Assembly: GCA_900541415.1 (NCBI GenBank)
Contig: UQJP01000012.1
Span: forward strand, 1-64,000
DNA length: 64,000 nucleotides
From: an uncultured Odoribacter sp.
Lineage (GTDB): Bacteria > Bacteroidota > Bacteroidia > Bacteroidales > Marinifilaceae
Direction: 5' to 3'
This document shows, in pieces, positions 1 through 10,000 of the stretch (position 1 is its first letter; each line of letters begins with the position of its first letter). A program made the translations under genes and the position numbers. The notes under the pieces are model-generated. The model ran no database searches and was not told where the DNA came from. It saw only the letters and a program-made list of their open reading frames with translations.

Positions 1-413
1 GGAGGATAAGAGTCTTGAAAAAAACTTATATAAGCCACACCACTTTCAGGAAAAAGGAGGACAAGGCGAGCAAGGTGAGTGAAAAGAAAAAGAGGAAAAC
101 GGGGAAGAAAAGAAAGATGTTGTTTAAAAAGAGATCAAGAATGAGGAAGAAAGAAAGAAAGAAAAAAGAGATCGGAGGAGATATATCAACTAATGGAGGA
201 CAGCAGCTGCGACAAAAAACACTGAAAAGAAAAAATATGAGGAAAATTAGCAATCCGGAAAGAGGAACCATTGCAAAAGAACCGGAAAAAAGAAAGAGAA
301 GAAGGAAAGTATCAGGGAAATTGAAAAAAGCAAGGAATCCAAAGAACAATTGTGACAAAAGAACTGAAAAGGGGAACAGGGACGAAAGAAAGAAAACAAA
401 CATGAAAGATTAA
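1..413 (+). other. Purine-rich tract with a Lys/Arg-rich open frame
   Basis: The plus strand is strongly A/G-rich here. A frame open from the window edge to a TAA ending at 413 encodes about 132 residues, very rich in Lys, Arg and Glu with almost no hydrophobic core. A TTG at 15 has GGAGG ten bases upstream, but Bacteroidetes rarely rely on such sites, and a purine-rich strand favours Lys/Arg/Glu codons and few stops by chance. The opposite strand is open too, as expected from composition alone. It is convergent with fmt. I cannot call it a gene; it may be low-complexity intergenic DNA or the end of a basic protein starting outside the window. Confidence 0.3.
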
Positions 414-470
414 TAGTTTCTTTGACACCTCTAATCAAAAGGGTAGAAAACTTACAGAGAGAAAAACATG

Positions 471-505
471 AAAAAAGGGAGTCGTCTAAATTCAAGACAA
501 TCCCC
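471..505 (-). terminator. Rho-independent terminator of fmt
   Basis: Read on the minus strand, an imperfect stem (GGG...GTCT with AGAC...CCC around a short loop) is followed directly by six T. It lies just past the fmt stop codon. Confidence 0.6.
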
Positions 506-527
506 CCTGCATATATATCCTTATGGA

Positions 528-1496
528 TTATTTAATTTGATACTCATCCAACCTGAATCCCCGGAGAAATTCCTCCACTTCCATTCGCTTCTTTCCTGAC
601 AGTTGTAATTCTACCACACGAATCAACCCACCTTCAACATATATATCAAAAGTTTTCTTCCGATCTGTTACAATAGTCCCCGCTGCATACGGATGTTCCT
701 GAACAATCTGTTCCGTTTTATATATCTTTATCGGTAAAACAGCAGCCGTTTCCTTATGAATCAATTCCGTCCAGGCAGCCGGAAAGGGAGATAATCCCCG
801 TATATGATTATAAACAGATTGAACATCTTTCGTCCAATCGATCTTCATATCTTCTTTAAAAATCTTAGGGGCATTGATAGGTTCTCGTCCCCCCAGCAAT
901 TGCGTTTGTTCAATAAATGAAGCATGACCAGCTTCTAAAGCATCCACAGTCTTCACCAAAAGGTCAGCTCCTACACACATCAACTCATCATGCAACTCTC
1001 CTGCGGTCATACTTTCTCCTATCTCTACCTTTTGTTGATAAACAATATTACCCGAATCAATTTCGTGCTTCAATAAAAAAGTAGTTACCCCCGATTCTTT
1101 TTCACCGTTGATAATCGCCCAATTGATCGGGGCAGCTCCCCGGTAATCAGGCAGTAAAGAGGCATGCAGGTTAACCGTTCCCAAAGGGGGCATATTCCAC
1201 ACCACCTCCGGCAACATCTTAAAGGCTACCACCAATTGCAGGTCGGCTTTCAGCCCCGCCAGTTCTTGCAGGAATTGTTCATTCCTGAACTTTTCAGGCT
1301 GCAATATCTTCAATCCGTTTTCCTGTGCATATTTTTTCACCGCAGATTCTTGCAACTTCTGTCCCCGTCCGGCGGGTTTATCGGGATTGGTCACCACTCC
1401 CACTACCTCATATCCGGCATCTATGATTTTCTTCAAAGGCAACACGGCAAAATCAGGTGTTCCCATATACACAATCCTTAACCTATGCTTTTGCAT
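528..1496 (-). CDS. fmt: Methionyl-tRNA formyltransferase
   Basis: Transfers a formyl group from 10-formyl-tetrahydrofolate to the methionine on initiator tRNA, in the cytoplasm, for translation initiation. The 322-residue length is normal. The formyltransferase fold starts at MGTPDF (residues 11-16). The catalytic triad is visible as Asn109 and His111 in the VNLHASLLP stretch and Asp147 in HEIDSGN, and the folate-site motif DYRGAAPINWAI follows. The C-terminal third matches the usual tRNA-binding OB domain. Its ATG overlaps the end of the upstream permease gene by 14 bases, so the two are probably translationally coupled and share the promoter at 3006-3037. Identification is secure from family motifs. 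Confidence 0.96.
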   Translation of the reverse strand: MQKHRLRIVYMGTPDFAVLPLKKIIDAGYEVVGVVTNPDKPAGRGQKLQESAVKKYAQENGLKILQPEKFRNEQFLQELAGLKADLQLVVAFKMLPEVVWNMPPLGTVNLHASLLPDYRGAAPINWAIINGEKESGVTTFLLKHEIDSGNIVYQQKVEIGESMTAGELHDELMCVGADLLVKTVDALEAGHASFIEQTQLLGGREPINAPKIFKEDMKIDWTKDVQSVYNHIRGLSPFPAAWTELIHKETAAVLPIKIYKTEQIVQEHPYAAGTIVTDRKKTFDIYVEGGLIRVVELQLSGKKRMEVEEFLRGFRLDEYQIK

Positions 1497-2952
1497 CCTT
1501 TATTGTTTTTCGTTTAAAAAACGCACGAATCTTTTTGAAAAAGTTTATGTACGATTCGGAACTCAACATTTCAGAGTCCGTCACAGACTTATACGTAAGG
1601 AAGATTCCCAGCACCAGCATGATCCCCGTTGCAATCCACATCCCGACCCAGGGCTCGATAGCCCCTTCCCTCGCCGACCTTTTTCCCATCATGAATATAA
1701 CATAATAGGCTATGAATAATAAGGTAGAAACCACTACCGGCATTCCTAATCCTCCTTTACGGATGATAGCCCCCAAAGGTGCACCGATAAAAAAGAACAC
1801 GATGCAGGCAAAAGCCCATGTGAATTTTTCATGCCATTCTATTTGGTGCTTTCTGATATTCTCTTCCTGCGCACGATAAAAGATCATGTCATCCTGTGTC
1901 CTCTGCTTTACATCTCTTGCATATTGCAAGGCATTATCGACAGCCCTTTTTTGCTCCTCAATATCGTACGAGCGGTATAAGCTATCCACACTATTGATCA
2001 TTCCCTGGGCTTCCGCCATTAAAGTGCTATCCCGCTGGGGACTGGTCGATTTACTTTTTATGTAGTTAGCCGACAACATTCTTTTTGTCCCGGTCTCTTT
2101 CTTAATGTTCATAAATCGCTGAAGTGAATCGATAGAATAATTCAACTGATTGATATTCAACATCAAAGAATGCGAACGAAATCCGTCTTCATCCGAACGT
2201 TTCAGATCGGTACCCGGCAAATCCAGCATCATAACCTGTTTATCAAATCCCACCCGCCGGAAAGGGAATCTGTTCCGGGAAGCCGAGCTTTTAACCCCTT
2301 CGTCCGTATAAGTGTATCCGCTATATAGTACAAATTCCATCGTATTCCGTTTGGAATCCGTATTCATCATCCCCGAATCGGCTTTCGTCACTTCATAATT
2401 CCCCGTTCCATCCTTGTGGGTATAAATCAACATGCCGTACATCATTCCCGTCTCCTTGTTGATTCTGTCTATCTTGATGCTATACCCTTCGAGATCGTTG
2501 GAAAATATCCCTTCTTTGAAAGACATTTCCGGCTTTTGCCTCTTGACGTCATACAGTAAGCTGTAAAACTTCAAATTAGCCACCGGAAGCACATTGTTTG
2601 AAAAGAAAAAAGCGAAAACGGCCAATAATACCACGCACACAATCAAAGGCCGCATAATACGGAAAAGGGAGATTCCGGCAGATTTTAAAGCAATCAGCTC
2701 ATAGTTTTCACCCAAATTACCAAAGGTCATGATCGACGACAAAAGCACAGCCAAAGGCAAGGCCATAGGCAATAAGGTGACGGACGCATAAAACAAGAGT
2801 TCTGCGATAACAGAAAAATCAAGTCCTTTCCCTACGATCTCATCGATCTGCCTCCACAAGAACTGCATGATTAAAACAAACATGCTGATAAAAAGGGTTG
2901 CAACAAAAGGACCGCTGAAGCTTTTCAGCATGAATAAGTGTAATTTCTTCAT
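1483..2952 (-). CDS. LptF/LptG family permease (YjgP/YjgQ)
   Basis: Inner-membrane subunit of the lipopolysaccharide exporter that, with LptB ATPase, pulls LPS out of the inner membrane toward the LptC/LptA bridge. The protein shows three hydrophobic segments in the first 125 residues, a long hydrophilic periplasmic region (about 130-385, the beta-jellyroll of the family) and three more segments near 390-470, the standard arrangement. The family signature region around LLSSIMTFGNLGENYE (about residues 65-80) is present. The periplasmic part contains a Ser/Lys-rich insertion near 285-345 and the total of 489 residues is longer than enterobacterial LptF/G (about 360), which is common in Bacteroidetes. 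Which of LptF or LptG it corresponds to cannot be decided from sequence alone. Confidence 0.9.
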   Translation of the reverse strand: MKKLHLFMLKSFSGPFVATLFISMFVLIMQFLWRQIDEIVGKGLDFSVIAELLFYASVTLLPMALPLAVLLSSIMTFGNLGENYELIALKSAGISLFRIMRPLIVCVVLLAVFAFFFSNNVLPVANLKFYSLLYDVKRQKPEMSFKEGIFSNDLEGYSIKIDRINKETGMMYGMLIYTHKDGTGNYEVTKADSGMMNTDSKRNTMEFVLYSGYTYTDEGVKSSASRNRFPFRRVGFDKQVMMLDLPGTDLKRSDEDGFRSHSLMLNINQLNYSIDSLQRFMNIKKETGTKRMLSANYIKSKSTSPQRDSTLMAEAQGMINSVDSLYRSYDIEEQKRAVDNALQYARDVKQRTQDDMIFYRAQEENIRKHQIEWHEKFTWAFACIVFFFIGAPLGAIIRKGGLGMPVVVSTLLFIAYYVIFMMGKRSAREGAIEPWVGMWIATGIMLVLGIFLTYKSVTDSEMLSSESYINFFKKIRAFFKRKTIKDAKA

Positions 2953-3005
2953 CTGCGAATAAGTGACAATATCACAAAAATAACTTTCTTAGCGAAAGCC
3001 GGGCA

Positions 3006-3037
3006 CAAATGTACATTTTTTTAGCCACAGGACAAAG
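3006..3037 (-). promoter_or_regulatory. Bacteroidetes-type promoter for lptF-fmt
   Basis: On the minus strand CTTTG (3037-3033), exactly 19 bases, then TACATTTG (3013-3006). This fits the Bacteroidetes -33/-7 consensus TTTG-N19-TAnnTTTG fully. It is 54 bases upstream of the lptF ATG. Confidence 0.75.
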
Positions 3038-3064
3038 GAGAAGCCGCATTCAGTCAAGAAATCG

Positions 3065-3442
3065 TCAGGCTCCCAAATTCCGGTGAAGCATATCCATTTG
3101 TTTATTCCACAATTCCGTAGAATCCGCCACTTCATCTTCATCCGCAAAATCAGTTATAATCAAAGCAACATCCCCAGTCAAAGGCTCCACATGAATATTA
3201 AATTCAAAATACTCCTCCTCATCTTCGGCATCGTTCCACCGAAAACGCACATAAGAATTTACTTTGGATTCAAGAAGTGTCGCAGAATGTTCTGAACCAT
3301 TCCAGACAAAGACGAATTGATCTCCTTTTTGAAAAACATCGTCAGCAAACCATTCCGACAATCCGGCAGGAGTACTTAACCGGGAAAATAAAACTTTTAC
3401 AGAAGATGAAAATATATACTCTAATTCTATTTTTCTTCTCAT
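3065..3442 (-). CDS. START-like (AHSA1-type) domain protein
   Basis: Small soluble protein of 125 residues with the START/Bet v1-like pattern: an N-terminal strand (RKIELEYIF), a helix with STPAGLSEWFADDV, acidic strands (FRWNDAEDEEEYFEF) and a C-terminal helix (ELWNKQMDMLHRNLG). Close relatives are widespread single-domain proteins in Bacteroidetes, annotated only as START-like; ligand and role are unknown. I take the ATG at 3442 because the family normally starts a few residues before this first strand; an in-frame ATG at 3463 would add seven residues. It stands alone between the lptF promoter and the YihY-type gene. Confidence 0.8.
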   Translation of the reverse strand: MRRKIELEYIFSSSVKVLFSRLSTPAGLSEWFADDVFQKGDQFVFVWNGSEHSATLLESKVNSYVRFRWNDAEDEEEYFEFNIHVEPLTGDVALIITDFADEDEVADSTELWNKQMDMLHRNLGA

Positions 3443-3548
3443 ATTTTCCAAATTTGAGCACAATATACTAAATATATATCAATCCTCCAAATAGCCGTCC
3501 TCCATTCCAATCCCCCCTGTTTCACCGAAATGGCGGCTCTATAAAAAT

Positions 3549-4847
3549 TTAAGCGAATTTATCGTTTGAAAATTCTCCGTTGATCGCCTGCACAAAACGG
3601 ATTTTCCATTCTTCTGCCCTATAACCGTCCATATAAGAAAGGTTAACAATCACGTCGGCCAGCGAAAGGTCGTGCAAATCATGCGCCGGATAATACGACA
3701 CATCGTCGTCCGCTTTCACTTCCACCAATATTTTTTTCTCGACTAATTCTTCCAATACCATCCGCATTTTACTGGAACTCATCCGCAATTTTTTGCAAAT
3801 AGCTCCCAATGTAGGTCCACCGCTATTCTGCATATATTCCGCCGAAATAAACCTCAATACCCGTAATGCCACCTCCACATTGTCCACCCAGCGATTATCC
3901 GCATTCATGGCATTCCGGTACAAAAAGTGCCTGTTCCGCATGATGTAGCAAAGCTCCGTCCCCCACAACACGATGCTCCAGCTCAACTGTAACCACACTA
4001 ACAAAAGAGGCAGTGCTGCAAGTCCTCCGTAAATGGCATTGTAGGAACTAACCCCTATCTGGAAACGGATGTAAAACCACTGCACCACCTGAAACACGGT
4101 TCCGGCAATGATTCCGGCAATAAAGGCATATTTGAATTTGACCGGAGTGGTGGGCATAAACATATACAGGAAGATGAACAACAGCCACACCAGCACATAA
4201 GGTATGAATTTCAATAGGGTTATCAAAGCGGCGCTGGCATAACTAAGCAGTCCTTCTTCCATCGCCACCTCCTGTAAATTCGACATCATGAATACGTTCA
4301 TACTACATATCAGTACGATTAAAATGGGAGCAATGAACAGAATCGACATATAGTCCGTAAATTTTTTCGTAACGCTACGTCCTTTTTTCACCCCCCATAT
4401 CCGGTTCATCGCCAGCTCCGTACTTCCTAACATCCGGATCACAGACCATAGCAATAACACGATTCCCAACCCGGTGACAATTCCTCCCTGTGTATTTTCC
4501 AATGCCTTGTTGGCAATATTCATCATCCATTCTACCACTTCCGGATTGGTGAATGTCTGTCCCTTTATCCAATCTTCCAAAGCTTTAGCCGCACCGAAAC
4601 CTTTGGCAATGGCCAGCACCAAAGCGGTCACCGGAATAAAAGCAAGCGTAGAATAGAAAGTCAGCGCCGAGGCCGAAATACTACAAGCATCTTTCACAAA
4701 ACGGTCCATAGAAACAACAACGATAGCCACCGTTTTCAATAATAAATCAGTTGCAAAAGTCGAAATCCTCCAATCCCTGCGCAATATGGAATAATAAAAA
4801 TCCACTACCAGAAATTTCTTTAAACTGATCCTACGTTTCTGTTTCAT
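3549..4847 (-). CDS. YihY/BrkB-family inner membrane protein
   Basis: A 432-residue protein with about six membrane segments between residues 35 and 300 in the pattern of the YihY (formerly ribonuclease BN) family, including the FYSTLAFIPVTALVLA and GTVFQVVQWFYIRFQ stretches. The C-terminal 130 residues are soluble; KMRMVLEELVEKKIL near 360-375 looks like a winged-helix recognition segment, as seen in Bacteroidetes members. The transport or structural role of the family is not settled, and the old RNase BN assignment is wrong for it. It has its own -7 box at 4871-4878. Confidence 0.88.
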   Translation of the reverse strand: MKQKRRISLKKFLVVDFYYSILRRDWRISTFATDLLLKTVAIVVVSMDRFVKDACSISASALTFYSTLAFIPVTALVLAIAKGFGAAKALEDWIKGQTFTNPEVVEWMMNIANKALENTQGGIVTGLGIVLLLWSVIRMLGSTELAMNRIWGVKKGRSVTKKFTDYMSILFIAPILIVLICSMNVFMMSNLQEVAMEEGLLSYASAALITLLKFIPYVLVWLLFIFLYMFMPTTPVKFKYAFIAGIIAGTVFQVVQWFYIRFQIGVSSYNAIYGGLAALPLLLVWLQLSWSIVLWGTELCYIMRNRHFLYRNAMNADNRWVDNVEVALRVLRFISAEYMQNSGGPTLGAICKKLRMSSSKMRMVLEELVEKKILVEVKADDDVSYYPAHDLHDLSLADVIVNLSYMDGYRAEEWKIRFVQAINGEFSNDKFA

Positions 4848-4870
4848 AAATCATTTTGTTTTATTGCGAA

Positions 4871-4878
4871 CAAAGTTA
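4871..4878 (-). promoter_or_regulatory. -7 box upstream of the YihY-type gene
   Basis: TAACTTTG on the minus strand matches TAnnTTTG exactly and lies 24 bases before the ATG. I do not see a good -33 TTTG at 19-20 bases spacing. Confidence 0.5.
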
Positions 4879-4904
4879 TAACAATTTCAGCAAAACACGA
4901 AAAA

Positions 4905-4933
4905 TCCCCTTATATCTCAACGATATAAGGGGA
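4905..4933 (-). terminator. Terminator of the cysteate synthase gene
   Basis: Perfect 12-bp stem (TCCCCTTATATC with GATATAAGGGGA) with a 5-base loop. On the minus strand the stem is followed by five T. It sits 28 bases past the stop codon of the upstream gene. Confidence 0.85.
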
Positions 4934-4960
4934 CACCATATCTAATCTGCCGTTTTCCGG

Positions 4961-6238
4961 TCAAATAAACAGTTCCATCACAGTTTCCCGTATCGTATCG
5001 GGATCGGTGTCGATAGCGAACACACAATCAGGTTCTTTATAAACCAATTTGTTTTCTTTTTTAAACCGTCCGATACCTCCTCCGGTGATGTTCAGCATGA
5101 TCGTAGCGTCTTTCTCCACCCGTTGCTTGTTCACGGCCTGAATCAATGAAGCCACGGCCACAGCGGCAGCAGGTTCTATATCGATTCCTTCCAATTGCTC
5201 GAACAAAGCAGAAGCCTCGACAGCCTCGTCGTTCGTCACAGCAAACATATCTCCCTGCGTTTCAGTCAGGGCATCGAACAATCCTCCTTTTAAGGAATAG
5301 GGCGGTTTCCGGTTTGACAATACTTTTGCACAAATCTCTTCCACTTGTTCGCGGGCCAGATTATCATCCAATGGTAGTAAGCTACGCGAGCCCGCTTTCC
5401 AGGCATCATACATAGGCGTGAACGGAATATTCTGTGAAACCATCAGCTTCATCAGGTTCTTTCCATAGCGCCCGTCCACGATAAAACGCTTGTTCGCTTC
5501 CCAGGCCGCAATCGCTCCCGTTCCGCTTCCCACGGCTTGAAAGTAATAATCCGGAATCCTGCCGATAGTAGTCACCGCCGACAAAACGGTCGTACCCATT
5601 CCGTCACGGCGCGCCACGTTCTTTGCCCCGCCTTCCGGATAAAAGTGATCCAATTCGCAAATGATATTGGACAGATGTATCGCATCGAAATAATCGCTTC
5701 CCTTTGCCGTAGCCACCAGCTTCACGCATTTGTCCAGCGGCTCTGCCGACCACATGGCATCGATGCAATCTTCCGGGACACATAACAATAAAGGAATTTT
5801 ATTTTCTGAACATACGCGGGCAAATGCTCTCGCCGTATTTCCTGCCGATGCCACAACCATCACCCTGTCGGCCTTGTCGTTTACTCTGGCGCAAACGGCA
5901 TAGGCCTCACATTCCTTAAAAGCCCCTGTTTTCATCCAGGCGTTTTTTTCCGGCCAATAGCCATTGAAAGTGATGTAAAGGTTGGATAATCCCAATTTTT
6001 CGGCAAGCTTTTCGCTCTTATAGGTTACCGGAGCACCGGAACCTTCCAAAGTCCGGCAGATAGGCAACCAGTCAGAATATTTATAAAGACCTGGCAGGTC
6101 TTCTTTCACTTCCAGTTGTTTCTTCGCATAATTAGCAAAAATCAAAGCTGCTCCATCCCGGTTCGGACAATCCAATTCCCATTGATTATCTGCGAATTTC
6201 GTTCCGCAACACCGGGATTCCAGGACATAATCTGTCAT
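4961..6238 (-). CDS. Cysteate synthase (threonine synthase-like PLP enzyme)
   Basis: Predicted to make L-cysteate from O-phosphoserine and sulfite with pyridoxal phosphate. Archaeal homologues use cysteate for coenzyme M; in gut Bacteroidetes such as Alistipes it feeds sulfonolipid (capnine) synthesis. Against the Methanosarcina enzyme as I remember it, shared blocks are YWPEKxA...KTxxFKExEA (PLP lysine about K108), SAGNTxRAF (131-139), YFQAVGSGTG, and FxPMYxAW, which separates it from true ThrC. The protein is 425 residues; N-terminal Cys10, Cys11 and Cys24 recall the metal-binding-like N-terminus of ThrC paralogues. I chose the ATG at 6238, since the longer frame begins with a TTG inside the -7 box. 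No other sulfonolipid gene is adjacent. Threonine synthase is the alternative reading. Confidence 0.85.
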   Translation of the reverse strand: MTDYVLESRCCGTKFADNQWELDCPNRDGAALIFANYAKKQLEVKEDLPGLYKYSDWLPICRTLEGSGAPVTYKSEKLAEKLGLSNLYITFNGYWPEKNAWMKTGAFKECEAYAVCARVNDKADRVMVVASAGNTARAFARVCSENKIPLLLCVPEDCIDAMWSAEPLDKCVKLVATAKGSDYFDAIHLSNIICELDHFYPEGGAKNVARRDGMGTTVLSAVTTIGRIPDYYFQAVGSGTGAIAAWEANKRFIVDGRYGKNLMKLMVSQNIPFTPMYDAWKAGSRSLLPLDDNLAREQVEEICAKVLSNRKPPYSLKGGLFDALTETQGDMFAVTNDEAVEASALFEQLEGIDIEPAAAVAVASLIQAVNKQRVEKDATIMLNITGGGIGRFKKENKLVYKEPDCVFAIDTDPDTIRETVMELFI

Positions 6239-6274
6239 TTCTAATGTTTTCACGTCATTATAGTTTACAACATA

Positions 6275-6282
6275 CAAAAATA
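6275..6282 (-). promoter_or_regulatory. -7 box of the cysteate synthase gene
   Basis: TATTTTTG on the minus strand fits TAnnTTTG exactly and is 36 bases upstream of the chosen ATG, giving a leader of about 30 bases. It also argues against the longer TTG start at 6277. No clear -33 element. Confidence 0.5.
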
Positions 6283-6322
6283 CGGCTTTTTCAGCACTAA
6301 GATTTGGGTATAAATACCACTT

Positions 6323-7051
6323 TTAACGATAATGACGATAGATTTTAAATAATTCCCCCGGCATTCGCAATAAATGTGAAAAACGGATTTTGCTTCCGCC
6401 TTTCTCGATCCATTCATTCAGGGGATATTCAAATACGAGGTAAGTATAATCAGGATGTATACGCCGTACGCGTAAAAGTAATTCCACATCGAACAGCCAT
6501 TGGGAATGAAAAGGCTCGTTAAATATCCGGGCAGCCAAAGGTGTCTCGATCAATTTCGCTCCACACTGGCTATCGTACACAGGTAAGCGGAACAACACCG
6601 ATACCACCGTAGCAAACACCCGTCCCATATAATGCCGCATACCACTGCGCTGTACGTTTGCCCCTAATCTTTTCAACCGGGCTCCCATGACCATTTTCAC
6701 CTTTTCCCGCTCTTCTGTGACTTTCAACAGTTCAGGCAATTCTTCCAGAGGTGTCGCCAAATCCGCATCCAAGAAACCGACATAATCATAACTTCCCAGG
6801 GAGAGAATGTGGTTAATTCCGTTCCGAACCGCTTCCGCCTTTCCCCGATTGGGCTGCTGGTCGAAAAAATAAAAGCGTCCGGGATTATTCCGCACAAATT
6901 CATCCAGCACTTCCCCTGTCCTATCACAGCTCCCGTCGTTCACAAAACAAAAGTCGAATACAGGAGTCCGATCCGTAAAATCTTTAAATTTATCGAGGGG
7001 AATACGATATTCCTCGTTGTAACACGGAATAATAACACAAACTTTTACCAT
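6323..7051 (-). CDS. Family 2 glycosyltransferase, dolichyl/polyprenyl-phosphate glucose synthase-like
   Basis: Likely moves a sugar from a nucleotide donor to a membrane polyprenyl phosphate. The 242 residues form one GT-A domain: VIIPCYNEE (residues 6-14) and FVNDGSCDRT for nucleotide binding, DADLATP as the DxD metal site, and the QCGAKLIE stretch typical of Alg5/GtrB-like enzymes. There is no membrane segment, so it resembles the Alg5 catalytic half only. Its ATG is two bases after the stop codon of the large membrane glycosyltransferase gene, so the two must be co-translated. The natural model is that it charges a lipid carrier which the neighbouring GT-C-type protein then uses. Confidence 0.85.
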   Translation of the reverse strand: MVKVCVIIPCYNEEYRIPLDKFKDFTDRTPVFDFCFVNDGSCDRTGEVLDEFVRNNPGRFYFFDQQPNRGKAEAVRNGINHILSLGSYDYVGFLDADLATPLEELPELLKVTEEREKVKMVMGARLKRLGANVQRSGMRHYMGRVFATVVSVLFRLPVYDSQCGAKLIETPLAARIFNEPFHSQWLFDVELLLRVRRIHPDYTYLVFEYPLNEWIEKGGSKIRFSHLLRMPGELFKIYRHYR

Positions 7052-7053
7052 TC

Positions 7054-10000
7054 TTATTTTCGCATATTTACGTTTCCGCTGGTCAATTTCTGTAACTGTT
7101 GTGCCTCACCGTTATCGGGATCCAATTCTAACGCCTGTTTCAGGTACATCGATACCCCTCCGGCATTCTTTCTTAAATTTTCATACAGTGCCCGCAAAAC
7201 AAATAATTCGGAATCGGCTTCCACATCTTCCATGATTTTCAGTAGCTGTTGAGCCTGCGGCAATTCCTTTTCCTGTAAAAATTTTCTCAGCAACACCTTA
7301 TAAGCCGGGAAATAAGCAGGCTGCGCCTGATTTATTTGTCCCAATAACTGATCCATCTGCTGATAGTCTTTCAGGCGGCAATAACAGTCGGCTAAAGCCG
7401 TCATATATCTTATATCTTTCGATTGCTTCAACAATTTCTGGAAAATATCCGCTGCCACTTTGAAGTTTCCTGTTTTCATCATTATATCTCCCGCCAACGA
7501 CAAAGCTCCGACGTGGGTGGGACGATATGCCAACGCTTTATTCAGAAAATCTACCGACGATTTATAATCCTTCATTTTGTGATAAGCCATCGCTTTCAGG
7601 TAATATCCGTCGGCCGAGAGGCTATTCTCGTCCAGAATGCGCTGTGCCGTAGCCAGGGCTTCCTGCGGTTTATTCTGATTGATATAAACCATTGCCAAAA
7701 CATACAAAGTTTCATTCAGGCTGGGATGCAATTTCAGTGACAACTGCGCATATTTCTCCGACTGAGGCAAATTATTCACCAGATAATATATTTTAGCCAT
7801 ATGCGACAGAATTTCCTCATTGTCGGGATATTCCCGGATATATTCATTGAAAACCTGCAAGGCTTCGTCATATTTCCTTTCCCGTTCCAGTTCAACCCCT
7901 TCAAAATCTTTTTTGGATTGCCGTTTCAAAACAACCGACATCGGGAATCCGTCTACATCGGACGAATAAATTGTATTCTTTGGCGGGAAAAGCCCGGTTT
8001 TCAGCTGGAAACGGTTGATATATACGTTAGCAAATATTCCATAATCCCAATCCTTGGAATATTTCTCGTAATATCGGCTATACACCACCCTCACATTGGG
8101 ATAATGCCGGAAATAATGTCTCAAAATGTCGATATGGTTTGTCGCTATAACCACCTGGTCGTCTTTTCCCTTCAAGATATTTTTCTTAAACCAATCGGTG
8201 GAGTTCTTCAGAGAATTGTAATAATAATCCGTTTCATAATCGCCGTAAGTATGTTTCAATCCACCCACCAGCTCATTGAAATAAACATAGTCGTTCGGAT
8301 GGTTTTTCACCATATGGATCACAGGCAGACACAACAGTCCCAGCCACACGACCATTGCCGTTACCTTCACTGCAATAGCTTTCCGTTCTATCATCAACGA
8401 CCAAAAACGGGCAGCCACCACTACCATGACCGGCATTACAAATAACAGGTGACGGATTCCTCCATACAAATTCGAATTTTTATAGATCACCCAAAACACC
8501 GGGAACACCGCCGTAAACAACAGGAAAAAAGAGATCAGGGTAAATTCTTTCCGGCGGATCAGGGCATAAAGCCAATAGGCGAAAAATCCGATCACGGTCA
8601 CCAAAGGCACTCCGATCAAAAGGTATTTCGGAGCATAATTCCAGGGCAACATACTCGACATCATCTGTTTTCCTTCAAAAATTGTGCGTAAACTGACACT
8701 GAAGTTCGTGAATTGCTTCAATGATTGTGTCACGCCCGTAAAAGGTTTCTGCAATGCATAAGGCCACAACAAAATGGAAACAATATATCCCGCCACAATG
8801 ACCAGCAATATGACATTCAATATCCGGGCAAAATCTTCCCGGTAACGCCCGAATTTATAAAATTCACGAATTCCGACTTTTTGTATGTAAAACAAACCTC
8901 CGTACATCACCAGACACGGGAAGAGCATCAAACCGCCCGACCGTGTTCCCAGGGACAGGAACAAACCGACAACAGCCCCCAAAATATGCCTCCACTTAAA
9001 ATACGGATACCGATCGAACAAACGGATGAAATAGTATAGCGACATAATATACCCGACGGCAAAAGGCAAATCCTTCAGGTTATTCATGCTATGCCCAAAA
9101 TACCGGGGGGTGAAGAACATCATCAACACGGCCAGCAAGCCGCACAAGCTGCCTCCCCAGCGCATTGCCAGCAAACCTGTCATCAAAATTCCCAACGCTC
9201 CTATCACGCCGTTCACAGCGTGCCTCGTCATGTATATATCGTCTGTATGAGTTGCCTGGCAAATCGCTTCTGCAACCACCTGAACACCAATTCCGTAAAG
9301 ATGCAGGGCCGTTTTCGGCTGATATAAAGCCGCAGTATCCCCCTTCGTGAAATAGTCGATCACATAGCCTGAATGCCTCTGGTCTACGAACTCATCCCCG
9401 GAAATACCGTAATCCCGGCTAATGAAAGGCATATAAATAAAGGTGAAGCCGACAAATAAAAACATCAGCATCCGGAATACCATATTCCTTTCGACTTTCT
9501 TATCCGCCTGAAATATTCCCCGGAAAAAACTTCCCGATCCCAATATTTTCAAAGGAATCTTCATAGCATAATTCCCGGCAAACCGATTGCGTTCTTTTGT
9601 AGACAATTCCGAAGGCTTCAAATCTTTCGCCTCTACGCCTGTAAATTGTATTTCCTGATTTTTCTGTAAACTATATCCCACAGCCTGCACCACATTTCCG
9701 GACAGGCTTTCATCCGCATAGGCTTTCAGAAAATCGGTTTTCCTGCCAATCAGAAACGGACTGTCCACGATGTCCCGGTCGGCACGCCATTGATTTCGGA
9801 GGCTTCCCCACCGTGATTTTTTCCGGGCAGGCTTCCAATATCCCACATTTTTCCCGGCATTACGATCTTTATTATAATTCTGAATCACACCATTCACAGC
9901 GGACAGGGACATCCGCCCGCCATCCACCAGCAGCACAATTCCAGAATCAATGCCGTTCAGCAATTGAATATATTCTTCCTGGCTTACACTTTTTCCAATG

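Noticed and set aside
26..403. Hydrophobic 125-residue minus-strand frame over the purine tract
   Set aside because: It is the mirror of the Lys/Arg-rich frame; the Phe/Leu/Ser bias follows from the pyrimidine-rich strand, and it overlaps no known family.
4961..6277. Threonine synthase with a TTG start at 6277
   Set aside because: The TTG lies within the -7 box, the ATG at 6238 fits the family N-terminus, and conserved blocks match cysteate synthase better.
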